IMG/VR virus record: IMGVR_UViG_3300018476_000019
Location: 1 to 43,577 of that record
DNA from: a virus
DNA: 43,577 bases
Reading direction: 5' to 3' (one strand)
Position 1 is the stretch's first letter. Every line of letters starts with the position of its first letter. A program made the position numbers and the translations under genes. A model generated the notes under the pieces. It was not told the origin of the DNA and did not search any database. It saw only the letters and a list, made by a program, of their open reading frames with translations. Shown one piece after another: positions 32,428-41,336 of the stretch.

Positions 32428-32810
32428 TGGAATACACGCTCCCGGTTAAACGCGCTCGCATGATGCAGGTGCTGCAAGCAATCGACGGCGGCAATGGTCC
32501 CGGCAGCATCGAGCTTCGCAATGACGAGCACGTCATCCTCGCGACGCTCGTCCTGACGAAGCCGTCGTTCTATCTGGTCGGCGACGATCTCCAGCTTGCC
32601 GCGCCGACGACAGCGTTCGTTGCGATCCAAGGCACAGCGACCATCGGCACCATCAGCGATGGCAGCGGCAACCTCGTGATCGACGAGATGAGCATCGGCG
32701 TCGATGTCACCGAGGACGAGGTGCACGACTACGAGATCATCCTCGACAACAACGTGCTGGAGATCGGCAAGCAGGTCACCATCGTCTATGCAGTGATCGA
32801 GCACGGCTGA
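32427..32810 (+). CDS. Hypothetical neck/structural protein
   Basis: A 127-residue protein coupled by TGATG to both neighbours. It is beta-rich (HVILATLVLTKPSFYLVGDDLQLAAP ... VHDYEIILDNNVLEIGKQVTIVYAVIEHG). No family named. Its place between the adaptor and the next neck genes suggests a structural or connector role. Confidence 0.7.
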   Translation: MEYTLPVKRARMMQVLQAIDGGNGPGSIELRNDEHVILATLVLTKPSFYLVGDDLQLAAPTTAFVAIQGTATIGTISDGSGNLVIDEMSIGVDVTEDEVHDYEIILDNNVLEIGKQVTIVYAVIEHG

Positions 32811-33211
32811 TGAGCACCTACAACGACACCAAGCCGCTCGATGCCCGCGTTGACAGCGTGTTCGGCGAGCCTGTCGTGCTGAAGCCGATGAAGACGCAGA
32901 GCCGTGGCATGCGCGAGGCGATCCCCGATCCTGATCGCATCGAGACAATCGCGGTCGGCATCTACGACTCGACGCGAGGCGCTGAAGAGCCAACTGGCGG
33001 CGGAGCGATCCATCGTCAGGCAACGGTGGACGCGTCGCTGTCGATCCGCGACGAGCACGTGCAGCGAGCGCAGCTTCGCAAGGGCGACCGCGTCTGGTTT
33101 CCGGATCGCAAGGAGATGCACGACGTGACGTTCATTCATCCCGATCCCGGCGGTCGGCCTGATGTGCATCTGGTCCGCGTGCTCGACGACGTGCCGGTGG
33201 TGAACCCATGA
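32810..33211 (+). CDS. Probable head-tail joining/neck protein
   Basis: A 133-residue protein starting in TGATG with the previous gene. The segment FGEPVVLKPMK and the C-terminal LRKGDRVWFPDRKEMHDVTFIHPDPGGRPDVHLVRVLDDV look like the small beta-barrel stopper proteins (gp16/FII-type) that follow adaptor genes. Motif match is loose; context supports it. It ends in an ATGA overlap. Confidence 0.65.
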   Translation: MSTYNDTKPLDARVDSVFGEPVVLKPMKTQSRGMREAIPDPDRIETIAVGIYDSTRGAEEPTGGGAIHRQATVDASLSIRDEHVQRAQLRKGDRVWFPDRKEMHDVTFIHPDPGGRPDVHLVRVLDDVPVVNP

Positions 33212-34128
33212 GCATCACGCGCATGCTGACACGGATGGCGGCTGTGGCGGCGTTGCGCGGATCGACGTGGGCTGATGATCGCGTGTTCGATTCCGACAAT
33301 ACGCCGCTGAGCCAAGCGCTCACGCTGAACGCTGCGGCCAAGCCTTACATCGTAGTCTACACCGACAGCGACAGCCGGATGGATCAGAACGGCACCGATC
33401 TCTACGGCATGACGCGCGAACTCAATCTCGTGCTGGAGATCGGCGTCGCATCGAAGGTCGAAGGCACGACTGGCGAAGAGACGATCAAGACGCCGCTGAC
33501 TGACGAAGGCATGGAGATCGCGCTCGACATGGTCGAGGATCAGGCGCTCGCGGCACTGTTCGGCGATGCGCAGTCAGGCTGGGCCGAACTGCTGAAGAGT
33601 CTGGTGCTGCGTGTGCAGCGCGTTTCTGGCCAGCGTGGTGCCAGCGCTGATCGAGATCGCAGGTGGGCGGCGCGGCAGTTGTCGATTGTCTGCGACGTGG
33701 TGAGTGATCTTCCGCCGGGCGTCGCTGTGCCGCACGATCATCCGATCCAGTTGTTCGTTCGCACGTCGAACGATTATCCGGATGCCGGGATGCAGCCCAT
33801 CTCTGACATCTGCAACGCAATCATCGGCGCGAAGCCGTCGCCGAAGTGGGAGCAGATGCAAGCAATGTTCGGCGTCAGGCGCATCGGCCTTCGCGCGGCT
33901 GGTCTCGCGCCGCTGTCCGCCGGACCGCTGAGCCGCTTCGCGACGATGCATGGTCCCGATCTCACCGACAAGCGTGGCGAGGCACCGATCCTGCGCAAGA
34001 TCGGCGCAGACGACTTCGACTGGGTGCCCGATCCGGAGATCGGCCTCACGGAGGAGAAGACGATCTCGACCAACGTCGGCACCATCGAGCCGAAGGAGCC
34101 GAAGGACAAGGTCGAGATGGGGGAATGA
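33208..34128 (+). CDS. Probable tail terminator/completion-type protein
   Basis: A 306-residue protein in ATGA overlap with the previous gene. The N-terminal half (RMAAVAALRG...WADDRVFDSDNTPLSQ ... PYIVVYTDSD ... LNLVLEIGVASKV ... GMEIALDMVEDQALAALFGD) has the order expected of tail-completion proteins, which cap the tail tube before head joining. The C-terminal half (from about residue 200: AIIGAKPSPKWEQMQAMFG) is extra and unnamed. The assignment is based on order and a loose pattern. Confidence 0.6.
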   Translation: MSITRMLTRMAAVAALRGSTWADDRVFDSDNTPLSQALTLNAAAKPYIVVYTDSDSRMDQNGTDLYGMTRELNLVLEIGVASKVEGTTGEETIKTPLTDEGMEIALDMVEDQALAALFGDAQSGWAELLKSLVLRVQRVSGQRGASADRDRRWAARQLSIVCDVVSDLPPGVAVPHDHPIQLFVRTSNDYPDAGMQPISDICNAIIGAKPSPKWEQMQAMFGVRRIGLRAAGLAPLSAGPLSRFATMHGPDLTDKRGEAPILRKIGADDFDWVPDPEIGLTEEKTISTNVGTIEPKEPKDKVEMGE

Positions 34129-34748
34129 AGATAAACATCGACACCGGCGAACTCGCTGACTTCACCAAGGCGCTCGACAACGCGCAGAAGCTGACCAAGC
34201 CGCTGATCGCCGCAGGTCTCAACGAAGTTGGTGACAGCGTCTCGGCGCTGATTGCGACGAGCCTGTCGAAGCAAAGCGGGTTGCCGCTCGAACAGGTGCG
34301 CGGTGTGATGGATATCCGCAGAGCGTCGCGCAGCAACATGAGCTACGAGATCAAGGTCGATCCCGATCTGATGGAGGGCAAGCCGGGGATAGAAGGCGGT
34401 CGTGAGCGAACCGACTTCCTTGGCAAGAGCAATCCTTCGATGCTGGTGATTGTGGTCTCGAAGCAGGACGAGTTGGTTTGCATGGACTGTGAAGAGCTTG
34501 CCGCCGCTGGACCGATGCCACTTCGCGTTGCGCAGGAGCACGTGCCGAAGCATCCGCACTGTCGCTGCATCATCCTGCCATACGTGCAGAAGGGAAAGCG
34601 ATTGCCGGTGACGATGACATCGCTGTCAGGCACCAGCGCAAGCAAGAGGATGGGAGCGCAGTCGATGGACGTCGATCTGACACTGCGCCAGATGGCACAG
34701 CAGATTCTCGACAGCACGTCGAACAGGATCAAGATCGAGTTGTCATGA
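34125..34748 (+). CDS. Tail-completion (GPZ/gp10-like) protein with a MuF-type Cys/His motif
   Basis: A 207-residue protein starting in an ATGA overlap. The first half (TALNEVGDS-type: AGLNEVGDSVSALIATSLSKQSGLPLEQVRGVMDIRRAS) resembles minor tail protein Z / HK97 gp10-like completion proteins. The middle carries LVCMDCEELAAAGPM...AQEHVPKHPHCRCIILPY, almost the same Cys/His arrangement as the MuF protein at 14264-15175 (CxDC..LA..GP....AQE..P.HP.CRC). This addition is unusual for a tail completion protein and may bind zinc. The C-terminus is helical (LTLRQMAQQILDSTSNRIK). Confidence 0.7.
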   Translation: MKINIDTGELADFTKALDNAQKLTKPLIAAGLNEVGDSVSALIATSLSKQSGLPLEQVRGVMDIRRASRSNMSYEIKVDPDLMEGKPGIEGGRERTDFLGKSNPSMLVIVVSKQDELVCMDCEELAAAGPMPLRVAQEHVPKHPHCRCIILPYVQKGKRLPVTMTSLSGTSASKRMGAQSMDVDLTLRQMAQQILDSTSNRIKIELS

Positions 34749-34757
34749 GGTGCAGCG

Positions 34758-35453
34758 ATGGCTGACGACTACAACCGATTGCTTCAGGAGATCGCGAACC
34801 TGCGTCGGCAGATCGCGAACACGCACCAGACCGGCACCGTGCACGAGGTGGACGGCACCAAGGTGCGCGTGATGATGGGCAAGGACAAGGACGGCAAGGA
34901 GGTGCTGTCGCCTTGGCTGAACACGAACAACATGCGCGGCGGCGCACGCGAGCAGCGCTTCTTCAAGAAGGGGCAGACGCTGTCGCTGGTCTGCCCGAAC
35001 GGCGACATCGGTCAAGGCATGATCGCGCCGTATGCGCCAAGCAAGAGCTTCAAGACGCCGGAGCATGCCGACGGCAGCGGGCAGGACGAGGAGAGCTATC
35101 AACTCGACGACTATCGCGGCAAGCAGACGAAGGAAGGCCACGACAACTGGCTGCAGGCTGATGACGAGAAGGATCAACAGCAACAGGGCGGCGGGCAGCA
35201 AGGCGGCGGTGGCGGCGGCGGCAAGCAGAAGAAGAAGGGCCACGTCGGCGGCGACAAGGCGACGATGAAAGCCCGCATGAACAAGGACGGCGGGCACACG
35301 CTCCGCGTCGGCAAGGATGTTAGAGTTGCCTCGCACAAGGAAGGTGCGAAGATACGCGCATCGTCCGACTGGGTGGTGGTCAAGAAGGGGAAGATCATCT
35401 TCAGTAGACCACCGATTCTCGGCAAGGACCCGATCCCGAACGACAACAAGTAA
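34758..35453 (+). CDS. Baseplate spike / assembly protein V-like
   Basis: A 231-residue protein with GAGGT upstream. Residues 1-100 match the gpV/gp45-type OB-fold start: LRRQIANTHQTGTVHEVDGTKVRVMMG, WLNTNNMRGGAREQRFFKKGQTLSLVCPNGD and GQGMIAPYAPSKSF. Then comes a Gln/Gly-rich linker (QQQGGGQQGGGGGGGKQKKK) and a C-terminal beta part (ARMNKDGGHTLRVGKDVRVASHKEGAKIRASSDWVVVKKGK) likely to form the trimeric needle. The spike pierces the outer membrane on contraction. It follows directly on the neck genes; sheath, tube and tape measure are not between them. Confidence 0.82.
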   Translation: MADDYNRLLQEIANLRRQIANTHQTGTVHEVDGTKVRVMMGKDKDGKEVLSPWLNTNNMRGGAREQRFFKKGQTLSLVCPNGDIGQGMIAPYAPSKSFKTPEHADGSGQDEESYQLDDYRGKQTKEGHDNWLQADDEKDQQQQGGGQQGGGGGGGKQKKKGHVGGDKATMKARMNKDGGHTLRVGKDVRVASHKEGAKIRASSDWVVVKKGKIIFSRPPILGKDPIPNDNK

Positions 35454-35472
35454 TCTTTCAAAGGAGAGTCAC

Positions 35473-35937
35473 ATGGCACCTACCTCTGCAGTTCTCAGGA
35501 AGTTCTACGTCTACGATCCCGGCCTTCACGCTGGCGACGAACTCGGTCGTCTGCGTGTCGTCGAGGACGACAAGGGTCTGCACGTCATGGCCCCGTTCCT
35601 GACGATGCAATACTGGCTCGATCAGGGTCTCGTCGGCCTCGTGCCGTTCGCCGAGGTGAGCGACGCTGGCAAGAAGTTCATCGCGCAGGTGACGCGCGGT
35701 CGCAGCGAGTCCGATGAGGACCCGAAGAAGCTGCCGAAGTACGACCGGCAGATTCAGTCCGGTGCGCCGGGCATGGCGTTGAAGGTGCCGCTGTCAACGC
35801 AGCGTCGCAATGAGATGCTGAGGGCGCGGAAGAAGGCGGACAAGAACGGCAAGAAGGCTGCGCCGAAGAAGCCGGAGCCGAGGAAGCCGGAGGAGAAGAA
35901 GCCGGAGACCGGATTCTTCAGCCGCCCGGCGGAGTAG
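35473..35937 (+). CDS. Hypothetical baseplate-region protein with basic tail
   Basis: A 154-residue protein with AAAGGAG upstream, ending in TAG. Residues 1-110 form a compact domain (AVLRKFYVYDPGLHAGDELGRLRVVEDD ... MQYWLDQGLVGLVPFAEVSDAGKKFIAQVTRGR). Residues 110-154 are Lys/Pro/Glu-rich (KKADKNGKKAAPKKPEPRKPEEKKPE) and probably disordered. It sits between the V-like and W-like baseplate genes, so a baseplate role is likely. No family named. Confidence 0.7.
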   Translation: MAPTSAVLRKFYVYDPGLHAGDELGRLRVVEDDKGLHVMAPFLTMQYWLDQGLVGLVPFAEVSDAGKKFIAQVTRGRSESDEDPKKLPKYDRQIQSGAPGMALKVPLSTQRRNEMLRARKKADKNGKKAAPKKPEPRKPEEKKPETGFFSRPAE

Positions 35938-35940
35938 CGC

Positions 35941-36504
35941 ATGCCCTACGTCTACGATCCCAACTTGGACATGTGGCCGGACCTGAAGTACGGCCACATC
36001 GTTCTGAGTCCTGTTCGCATCGGTGTGGATCGTCACACCGGCAAGATGCTGACAGGGTGGGATCACGTCATCCAAAGCATGCTGTTGATCTTCTCTACGA
36101 AGTACCATGAGCGCGTTCTGCGTCGGTGGTGCGGTTCGTTCGTGCCTCACCTCATCGGTCAGAACGCGGACGAACCAACCATCGCGCGCTTCTACTTTGC
36201 GATCTGCACCGGCATCGATCTCTGGGAGCCGAACTACCGCATCAACCGCGTGCGCGTCGCCAACCGATCCGACGGATCGCTGATGACGTCGCCGGAGGAG
36301 TTGCGCACTGGTCGGCTGCAGACGTCGATGGAGGGCACCTATCGACCGCGCGGCCATCTGGGGAATTCTCAGCCGCAAGTTCGTCGTGGCGTCGGTCTGG
36401 TGTCGCGTGGTTACAATCTCTGGGAAGGCCGAGTCGGCAACATCGGCGGTGCGCCTGAAGGCGGCATCGGCACCACGCCAACGATACCGGGAGCGAAGCC
36501 TTGA
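35941..36504 (+). CDS. Baseplate wedge protein W-like (gp25 family)
   Basis: A 187-residue protein. The core TGWDHVIQSMLLIFSTKYHERVLRRWCGSFVPHLIGQNADEPTIARFYFAICTGIDLWEPNYRINRVRV is the GPW/gp25 pattern (early helix, central RxxxGS, then helix and EPRxxI-like strand, here WEPNYRI). gp25-type proteins initiate sheath polymerisation, so this argues for a contractile tail. A C-terminal Gly/Arg-rich extension (from about residue 130) is additional. Confidence 0.85.
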   Translation: MPYVYDPNLDMWPDLKYGHIVLSPVRIGVDRHTGKMLTGWDHVIQSMLLIFSTKYHERVLRRWCGSFVPHLIGQNADEPTIARFYFAICTGIDLWEPNYRINRVRVANRSDGSLMTSPEELRTGRLQTSMEGTYRPRGHLGNSQPQVRRGVGLVSRGYNLWEGRVGNIGGAPEGGIGTTPTIPGAKP

Positions 36505-37463
36505 GCGACATCTATGACATGGGCAGCGGCAGTCAGGCCGGACAGGCAATCGCATCGCGTCTGAGCGAGCGCATCTCCGTGCTGATCCCGGCCAACCTGC
36601 AGCCGATGATCGTGCTGGAGAAGATCAGCACCGAAGACATTCTTGAGACGCGGATGATCCGCTTCAAGCAACTCTGGGCGAAGTACGATCCGCCGATGGC
36701 GGCGCAGTACGACGTCGAGAACCTTGAGTTCGATCCGATCAAGATCAATCAAGAGGCGTGCACCTACTTCGAGTTGATGCTGCGAGATCGCGTCAATCAG
36801 GCGGCTCGCTCGATCACGCTGGCCTACGCCATCGGCACCGATCTCGACGCCATCGCGTCGCGCTATCCCGGCGGCGTGCCGCGTCAGGAGGGCGAGTCCG
36901 ATGATCGATATCGTCGGCGCATCTGGCTGTCGCCGAACACGCTGAGCCCGCACGGCACAGCGGAGGCTTACGAATTCTGGGCGCTGACGGCATATCCAGA
37001 ACTGCGCGACGTCACAGCGCAGCGCAAGGTGACGCACGACTATTATCCGACGATCCTGATCACGTGCCTGATGCAGCCGCCGAACGAACCCGGTCCGTCG
37101 GATCAGGCGCTGGTCCGCATCCGCTCCTACATCCAGACGCTGTCGCGCATGGGACTGACCGACGTCATCTCCGTCAACAAGCCGAAGATCAAGGACATCG
37201 AATATCGGATCGCGGTCTGGCTCTATCCCGGCACGCTGCAGGATCAGTGCATCGCGAAGATCGAGGACAATCTGGCGACGCTGGTCACTGAGCAATACTG
37301 GCTTGGGCACGATCACTCGCTGATGGCGATCAATGCTTGCTGTGCAATGCCCGGCGTGCACCATGTCGATATCGTCGAGCCGACGGAAGATGTCTTCGTG
37401 CCGCTCGACTGGGTGGTTCGCGTCAACAAGATCGAAGTGAAGATGGCAGGTCGCACGCTGTGA
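36501..37463 (+). CDS. Baseplate wedge protein J-like
   Basis: A 320-residue protein starting at TTG (GGGAG upstream; TTGA overlap). The sequence follows gpJ-type wedges: FKQLWAKYDPPMAAQYDVENLEFDPIKINQEACTYFELMLRDRVNQAARSITLAYAIGTDLDAIASRYPGGVPRQEGESDDRYRRRIWLSPNTLSPHGTAEAYEFWAL. The C-terminal part (VSVNKP-type: ISVNKPKIKDIEYRIAVWLYPG ... HVDIVEPTEDVFVPLDWVVRVNKIEV) completes the family. It forms the baseplate wedge together with the W- and I-like proteins. Confidence 0.88.
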   Translation: MSDIYDMGSGSQAGQAIASRLSERISVLIPANLQPMIVLEKISTEDILETRMIRFKQLWAKYDPPMAAQYDVENLEFDPIKINQEACTYFELMLRDRVNQAARSITLAYAIGTDLDAIASRYPGGVPRQEGESDDRYRRRIWLSPNTLSPHGTAEAYEFWALTAYPELRDVTAQRKVTHDYYPTILITCLMQPPNEPGPSDQALVRIRSYIQTLSRMGLTDVISVNKPKIKDIEYRIAVWLYPGTLQDQCIAKIEDNLATLVTEQYWLGHDHSLMAINACCAMPGVHHVDIVEPTEDVFVPLDWVVRVNKIEVKMAGRTL

Positions 37464-38920
37464 ATGATATCGTCACCGAAGGCATCATCTCTGCACCCGG
37501 AGCGAGGTTGCTTTATCGCAACGCGACCGGCCTTGAGAAGGCGATGGCCGACGTTGACGGCGAGCGACTGATCGGCACCTACGCCGAGATCATCAACGAT
37601 CAATGGAATCCGTTCGCGATCTCGCTGAACAATCTTCCCTATCTCGCCTACGCTATGGGCGCGTTGCTGTGGGAAGAGGGCTGGAGCGAGAGCACGCAGC
37701 GCGAATGGGTGGAGCGTCAGTTCGAGTACAAGAGTCTGCGCGGCACGCCAGACGGCATCGCGATGGCGCTGAAGTACAGCGGTCGCGACTTCTCGCCGCC
37801 GCAGGGCTACACGATCCAAGAGATGCTACGACCGCCGCAGGGTTTCTGGGCGTCGCCCTCCATGAGCAAGGAAGCGTTCGACTACTGGATTCACCTGATG
37901 CCGGAGTTGCGCATCACGTTCTACGAGGGAGTCGGTTGGGATAGCGAAGACGTCCTGTTCTGCGGTGACGGCGGCTGCAACTGGTTCGTCGGCCTTGATG
38001 ATGGTGAGGCGCTGCATGGTCGTAAGGCCTTCCTGCGCGTGCGCGGCAAAGACATTCCGCTGGAGGTTTACACCTTCACCAAGGAGATCAACAGCGAAGT
38101 CTCCATCGACTACGAGCGCGTGTGCATTCCCGGCGTCGCCGGTCCGGCCTATCTGCAAGGCGACTTCGTCAACGACGATCAGTACGTCTGCGCGGAAACG
38201 CTGGTGCCGCAACTGGTGACGGTGCGGATCGACGGCAGCTACGATCACGAACAGTCGGCGCTGCATCTCGACACGGTGGTGCCCGGCATGGAGCCCATCG
38301 ACGTCCGCTACGAGCGCGAGAGCGACATCGGCTGGGGCAACAGCTTCTTCTTCGTCGGCGACTGGAGTGATCATCGCAATACGCTGCCGGAAGATGATCC
38401 GCACCCGGAGCATCCGATTGAAGTGCCGCCGCCGATTGCGCCGGAGCATCCGATAACTTATCCGCCGTCGTCTGGTCTGCCGACGGAGCCGCCGCCGCTG
38501 CCGACGCAGCCGGTCCCGATTGTCTACTACGCCGACGCAGGATACGACGCAGCACGCATGCTTGCGGATCGCGTCTTCCTGCACGATCCGGAAATCATGG
38601 GAGTCATCACCGGGGGCATCTCTTACGTGGGCGTCGATTACGTTTCATGGCCAGCCTACACCGCTGATCTGATGATCGACCTGCACATGAACGACGATAG
38701 CTGGTCGTGGTTCGCTGACGAAGGCCACACCAACGACGACAACTACTTTGCAAGTACAGTAGACATGGCAGACTTTGACCGGGCTTGTCGCGCGGTCGTC
38801 GTATCGCAGGCGCTGCGTGATCGGGTGCGCACTGCATTCGATCCGACGCGCCTGATCGAACTACGCGAGAGAGCTTGGACGGAAACAACGGTTGACCAAC
38901 AGGTCATCAACCTTCTCTAG
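37460..38920 (+). CDS. Baseplate wedge protein I-like, extended
   Basis: A 486-residue protein starting at GTG in a GTGA overlap. Residues 1-200 follow gpI: NDQWNPFAISLNNLPYLAYAMGALLWEEGWSESTQREWVERQFEYKSLRGTPDGIAMALKYSG. A beta-rich middle is followed by a Pro-rich linker (residues about 310-355, PHPEHPIEVPPPIAPEHP) and a further 130-residue domain rich in Asp and Trp (MIDLHMNDDSWSWFADEGHTNDDNYF). Usual gpI proteins are about 180-220 residues, so more than half is an extension, perhaps a fibre attachment site. Stop is TAG. Confidence 0.82.
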   Translation: MNDIVTEGIISAPGARLLYRNATGLEKAMADVDGERLIGTYAEIINDQWNPFAISLNNLPYLAYAMGALLWEEGWSESTQREWVERQFEYKSLRGTPDGIAMALKYSGRDFSPPQGYTIQEMLRPPQGFWASPSMSKEAFDYWIHLMPELRITFYEGVGWDSEDVLFCGDGGCNWFVGLDDGEALHGRKAFLRVRGKDIPLEVYTFTKEINSEVSIDYERVCIPGVAGPAYLQGDFVNDDQYVCAETLVPQLVTVRIDGSYDHEQSALHLDTVVPGMEPIDVRYERESDIGWGNSFFFVGDWSDHRNTLPEDDPHPEHPIEVPPPIAPEHPITYPPSSGLPTEPPPLPTQPVPIVYYADAGYDAARMLADRVFLHDPEIMGVITGGISYVGVDYVSWPAYTADLMIDLHMNDDSWSWFADEGHTNDDNYFASTVDMADFDRACRAVVVSQALRDRVRTAFDPTRLIELRERAWTETTVDQQVINLL

Positions 38921-38929
38921 GAGAGGCAA

Positions 38930-41317
38930 ATGGAACGTAAAGTTAATATTCAAGACTGGCAGAAGGTCACCGTCGAGGACTTCAACAACTTCGGACTCTT
39001 CCCTCGCGCGTCGTTCGACCACATCGTGTTCGACACGATCATTCCTGATATGGCCTTCACCGGCTTCACGGTCGTGCAGACTGCACCGGCAGTCGTCACG
39101 GTCGGCGCTGGTCGGCTCTATCACGCAGGTCTCGTGTTCTATAACGACAACGAGGGCGGCACGTCGCTCGATCTGCTTGGCGTGCTCCCCGTGGTCACGC
39201 GTCGCTGGGTTGGCATCGTCACGTGGGGCCAAGAGATTCAGACCGACACCGAACCGCGCACGTTCCTCACCGATCCGGTGACGCGCGCCACGGTCGCTCG
39301 CGTTGTCTCCACCGAGTCGCGTCGCTGGGCCAACATCTCTTCGGTGGTCGGCGCTGAGAGTCCCGATCCGCAGAAGCCAGCCATCGCGTCGAACACGCTG
39401 GCAGTGTGCTGGGTGCTTCTCGACTCGACCGGCATCCTCGCGATCCAGATGGAAGAAGAGAACCGCGCGCCGAACCTGCGCGATCTCGACAACCGGATGA
39501 ACGAGAACGACGGCTGGCGCATTCGCACGTCGTCACGGCTCGACACGCTCGCAACCGATCTCGCCGCACTGGCTGCGCGTCTGGCTGGCACCGCGTCGAT
39601 GCAACTGGCGCTGCGGCTCGCTGCAGACATCGCGCGCGTGAAGGAGGAGCTTAACCTTCCCGACAGCTACACCTCGTGGGGCGCGGATCACTTCCTGACT
39701 GACGACGAGTCCGACGTTCACACCGAACCGCCGAACCCGGACTTCCTCGCCAAGGTCGAGGAGGGCATTCGCTTCTCGTGGGCGGCGCAGCGCGATGCGC
39801 AGTTCGCGTTGCTGAACCCGCTCGATCCGGCGGTGGTCAATCAGGCGAACTTCGTGCTGCCGCTCTATCACGAGAAGGCGCGGCTCGAAGTGCTCGGCAA
39901 CGACAGCGAGTTGTCGATCTCGCAGTATCAATTCCAAACCATCTCTTGGGAATTGTGCACGCGCACGCGCACGCGCATCCGCTTCGGCACGCCGATGTAC
40001 GTTTGCTACAACGGTTGCTGGTGGTTCGCGCCGTCAGGTCAGGACTGGCAGACGTCAATCGGCATGGGTGAGTGGGCGAACGGCTTCGGCGGTTCGACCG
40101 GCATGACACCGAACACCGATCTGATCTACGATCCGATCCGCAACATCCTGACGCGCGGCGATGAGACATTCCAAATCCTCGACGTGCAGGACGTCTCGAC
40201 GCACACCGTGCTGCGCATCGCGCAGTTCTGGGTGGATGAGATCATCGACTCGTACTACTGGCGGCAGATCGTCACCATCGAAGGACTCAGCGGCGCTGTC
40301 GTCGGGCAGAGCTTCCTGAATTCGCAGGGTGGCTGGCTGACGTCGGTGGAAATCTTCTTCACGCGCGTGGCCACGACCGGCGACGTGCACGTGCTGATCT
40401 GCGAGTGCAACGACATCGGTGCGCCGAACTATCAGAAGGTGATCGCTCGCGCGACGCATCCGGCTGATCTCCTGCGCATCTATCCCTACGGCACCAAGGT
40501 CCCGCTGCTTCCGACCTATCTCGCCAAGGGCAAGCGCTACACTGTCGTGCTGCAGACCGCAGGTAATCACTTCGTCGCCTGCGTTCATAACAACAAGTTC
40601 GCGCAGGGCTCGCTGTTCACTTCGACGGACGGCGCGTGGGCGTCCGGCGATCTGCAGAAGGACTTGGCGTTCCGCCTGAACTTCGCAGAGTTCGAGTCCA
40701 CACGCTGCACCGTGCAGCTTAATTCGCTGGAGTTGAACGGCGGCATCGCGGAGATCGACCTCAACTTCGACTCGACGCGTCCGCCCGGCACCACGATCTC
40801 GTTTGAGATTCAGCACAACGGCGTGTGGGTGCCGCTCGGATACTACGACAACAATCCGCTGGTGAACCTGCCGCCGCTGTTGCCGTTCAGGTGTTTGCTG
40901 GTCGGCACCACGGATGAGATGCCGGGCATCGGTGTCGCGTCCAACTCGCGAGCGCTGACGTCGCGACCGCGCAACGACTTCAAGCACATCTCGACGGCGA
41001 GAGTCATGCCGCAGCCGGTGAACACGGTCTACGTGGACTTCCGGCTTGATGCATGGCGCGGCGATCCGGAGCATACCTTCTCGGTCACGCTGCTGACTGG
41101 CGCGGACTATTCGACATCGCGTCCGCCAGCGGTGGTCGAGGACTCGGTCGCGCCGGACGATCCGACTGGCTTGATCAAGCGCTGCACGTGGGACCTCGCC
41201 GCACTCGGCGGTGCTCCAGTCACCGGCTATAAGATCAGGTGCGAAGGCCGCACGCTGAACGAGCTAACGCTCTTCCACGTGTCGGAGCGTGTCGATATCG
41301 GCATCAACCTGATGTAG
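38930..41317 (+). CDS. Tail/baseplate-associated structural protein
   Basis: A 795-residue protein with TAGGAGAGG upstream, ending in TAG. It opens MERKVNIQDWQKVTVEDFNNFGLFPRASFDHIVFDTIIPDMAFTGF and continues with VTVGAGRLYHAGLVF and TRRWVGIVTWGQEI; I recall such an N-terminus (DUF4815-like) in proteins next to gpI genes of alphaproteobacterial myophages. A coiled coil lies near residues 210-240 (LAADIARVKEELN). The C-terminal half is beta-rich (VEIFFTRVATTGDVHVLICECND ... DRP-like ARVMPQPVNTVYVDFRLDAW). Likely a fibre-to-baseplate connector. Family name uncertain. Confidence 0.65.
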   Translation: MERKVNIQDWQKVTVEDFNNFGLFPRASFDHIVFDTIIPDMAFTGFTVVQTAPAVVTVGAGRLYHAGLVFYNDNEGGTSLDLLGVLPVVTRRWVGIVTWGQEIQTDTEPRTFLTDPVTRATVARVVSTESRRWANISSVVGAESPDPQKPAIASNTLAVCWVLLDSTGILAIQMEEENRAPNLRDLDNRMNENDGWRIRTSSRLDTLATDLAALAARLAGTASMQLALRLAADIARVKEELNLPDSYTSWGADHFLTDDESDVHTEPPNPDFLAKVEEGIRFSWAAQRDAQFALLNPLDPAVVNQANFVLPLYHEKARLEVLGNDSELSISQYQFQTISWELCTRTRTRIRFGTPMYVCYNGCWWFAPSGQDWQTSIGMGEWANGFGGSTGMTPNTDLIYDPIRNILTRGDETFQILDVQDVSTHTVLRIAQFWVDEIIDSYYWRQIVTIEGLSGAVVGQSFLNSQGGWLTSVEIFFTRVATTGDVHVLICECNDIGAPNYQKVIARATHPADLLRIYPYGTKVPLLPTYLAKGKRYTVVLQTAGNHFVACVHNNKFAQGSLFTSTDGAWASGDLQKDLAFRLNFAEFESTRCTVQLNSLELNGGIAEIDLNFDSTRPPGTTISFEIQHNGVWVPLGYYDNNPLVNLPPLLPFRCLLVGTTDEMPGIGVASNSRALTSRPRNDFKHISTARVMPQPVNTVYVDFRLDAWRGDPEHTFSVTLLTGADYSTSRPPAVVEDSVAPDDPTGLIKRCTWDLAALGGAPVTGYKIRCEGRTLNELTLFHVSERVDIGINLM

Positions 41318-41336
41318 TTCAAAGGGAGAAACCAGA

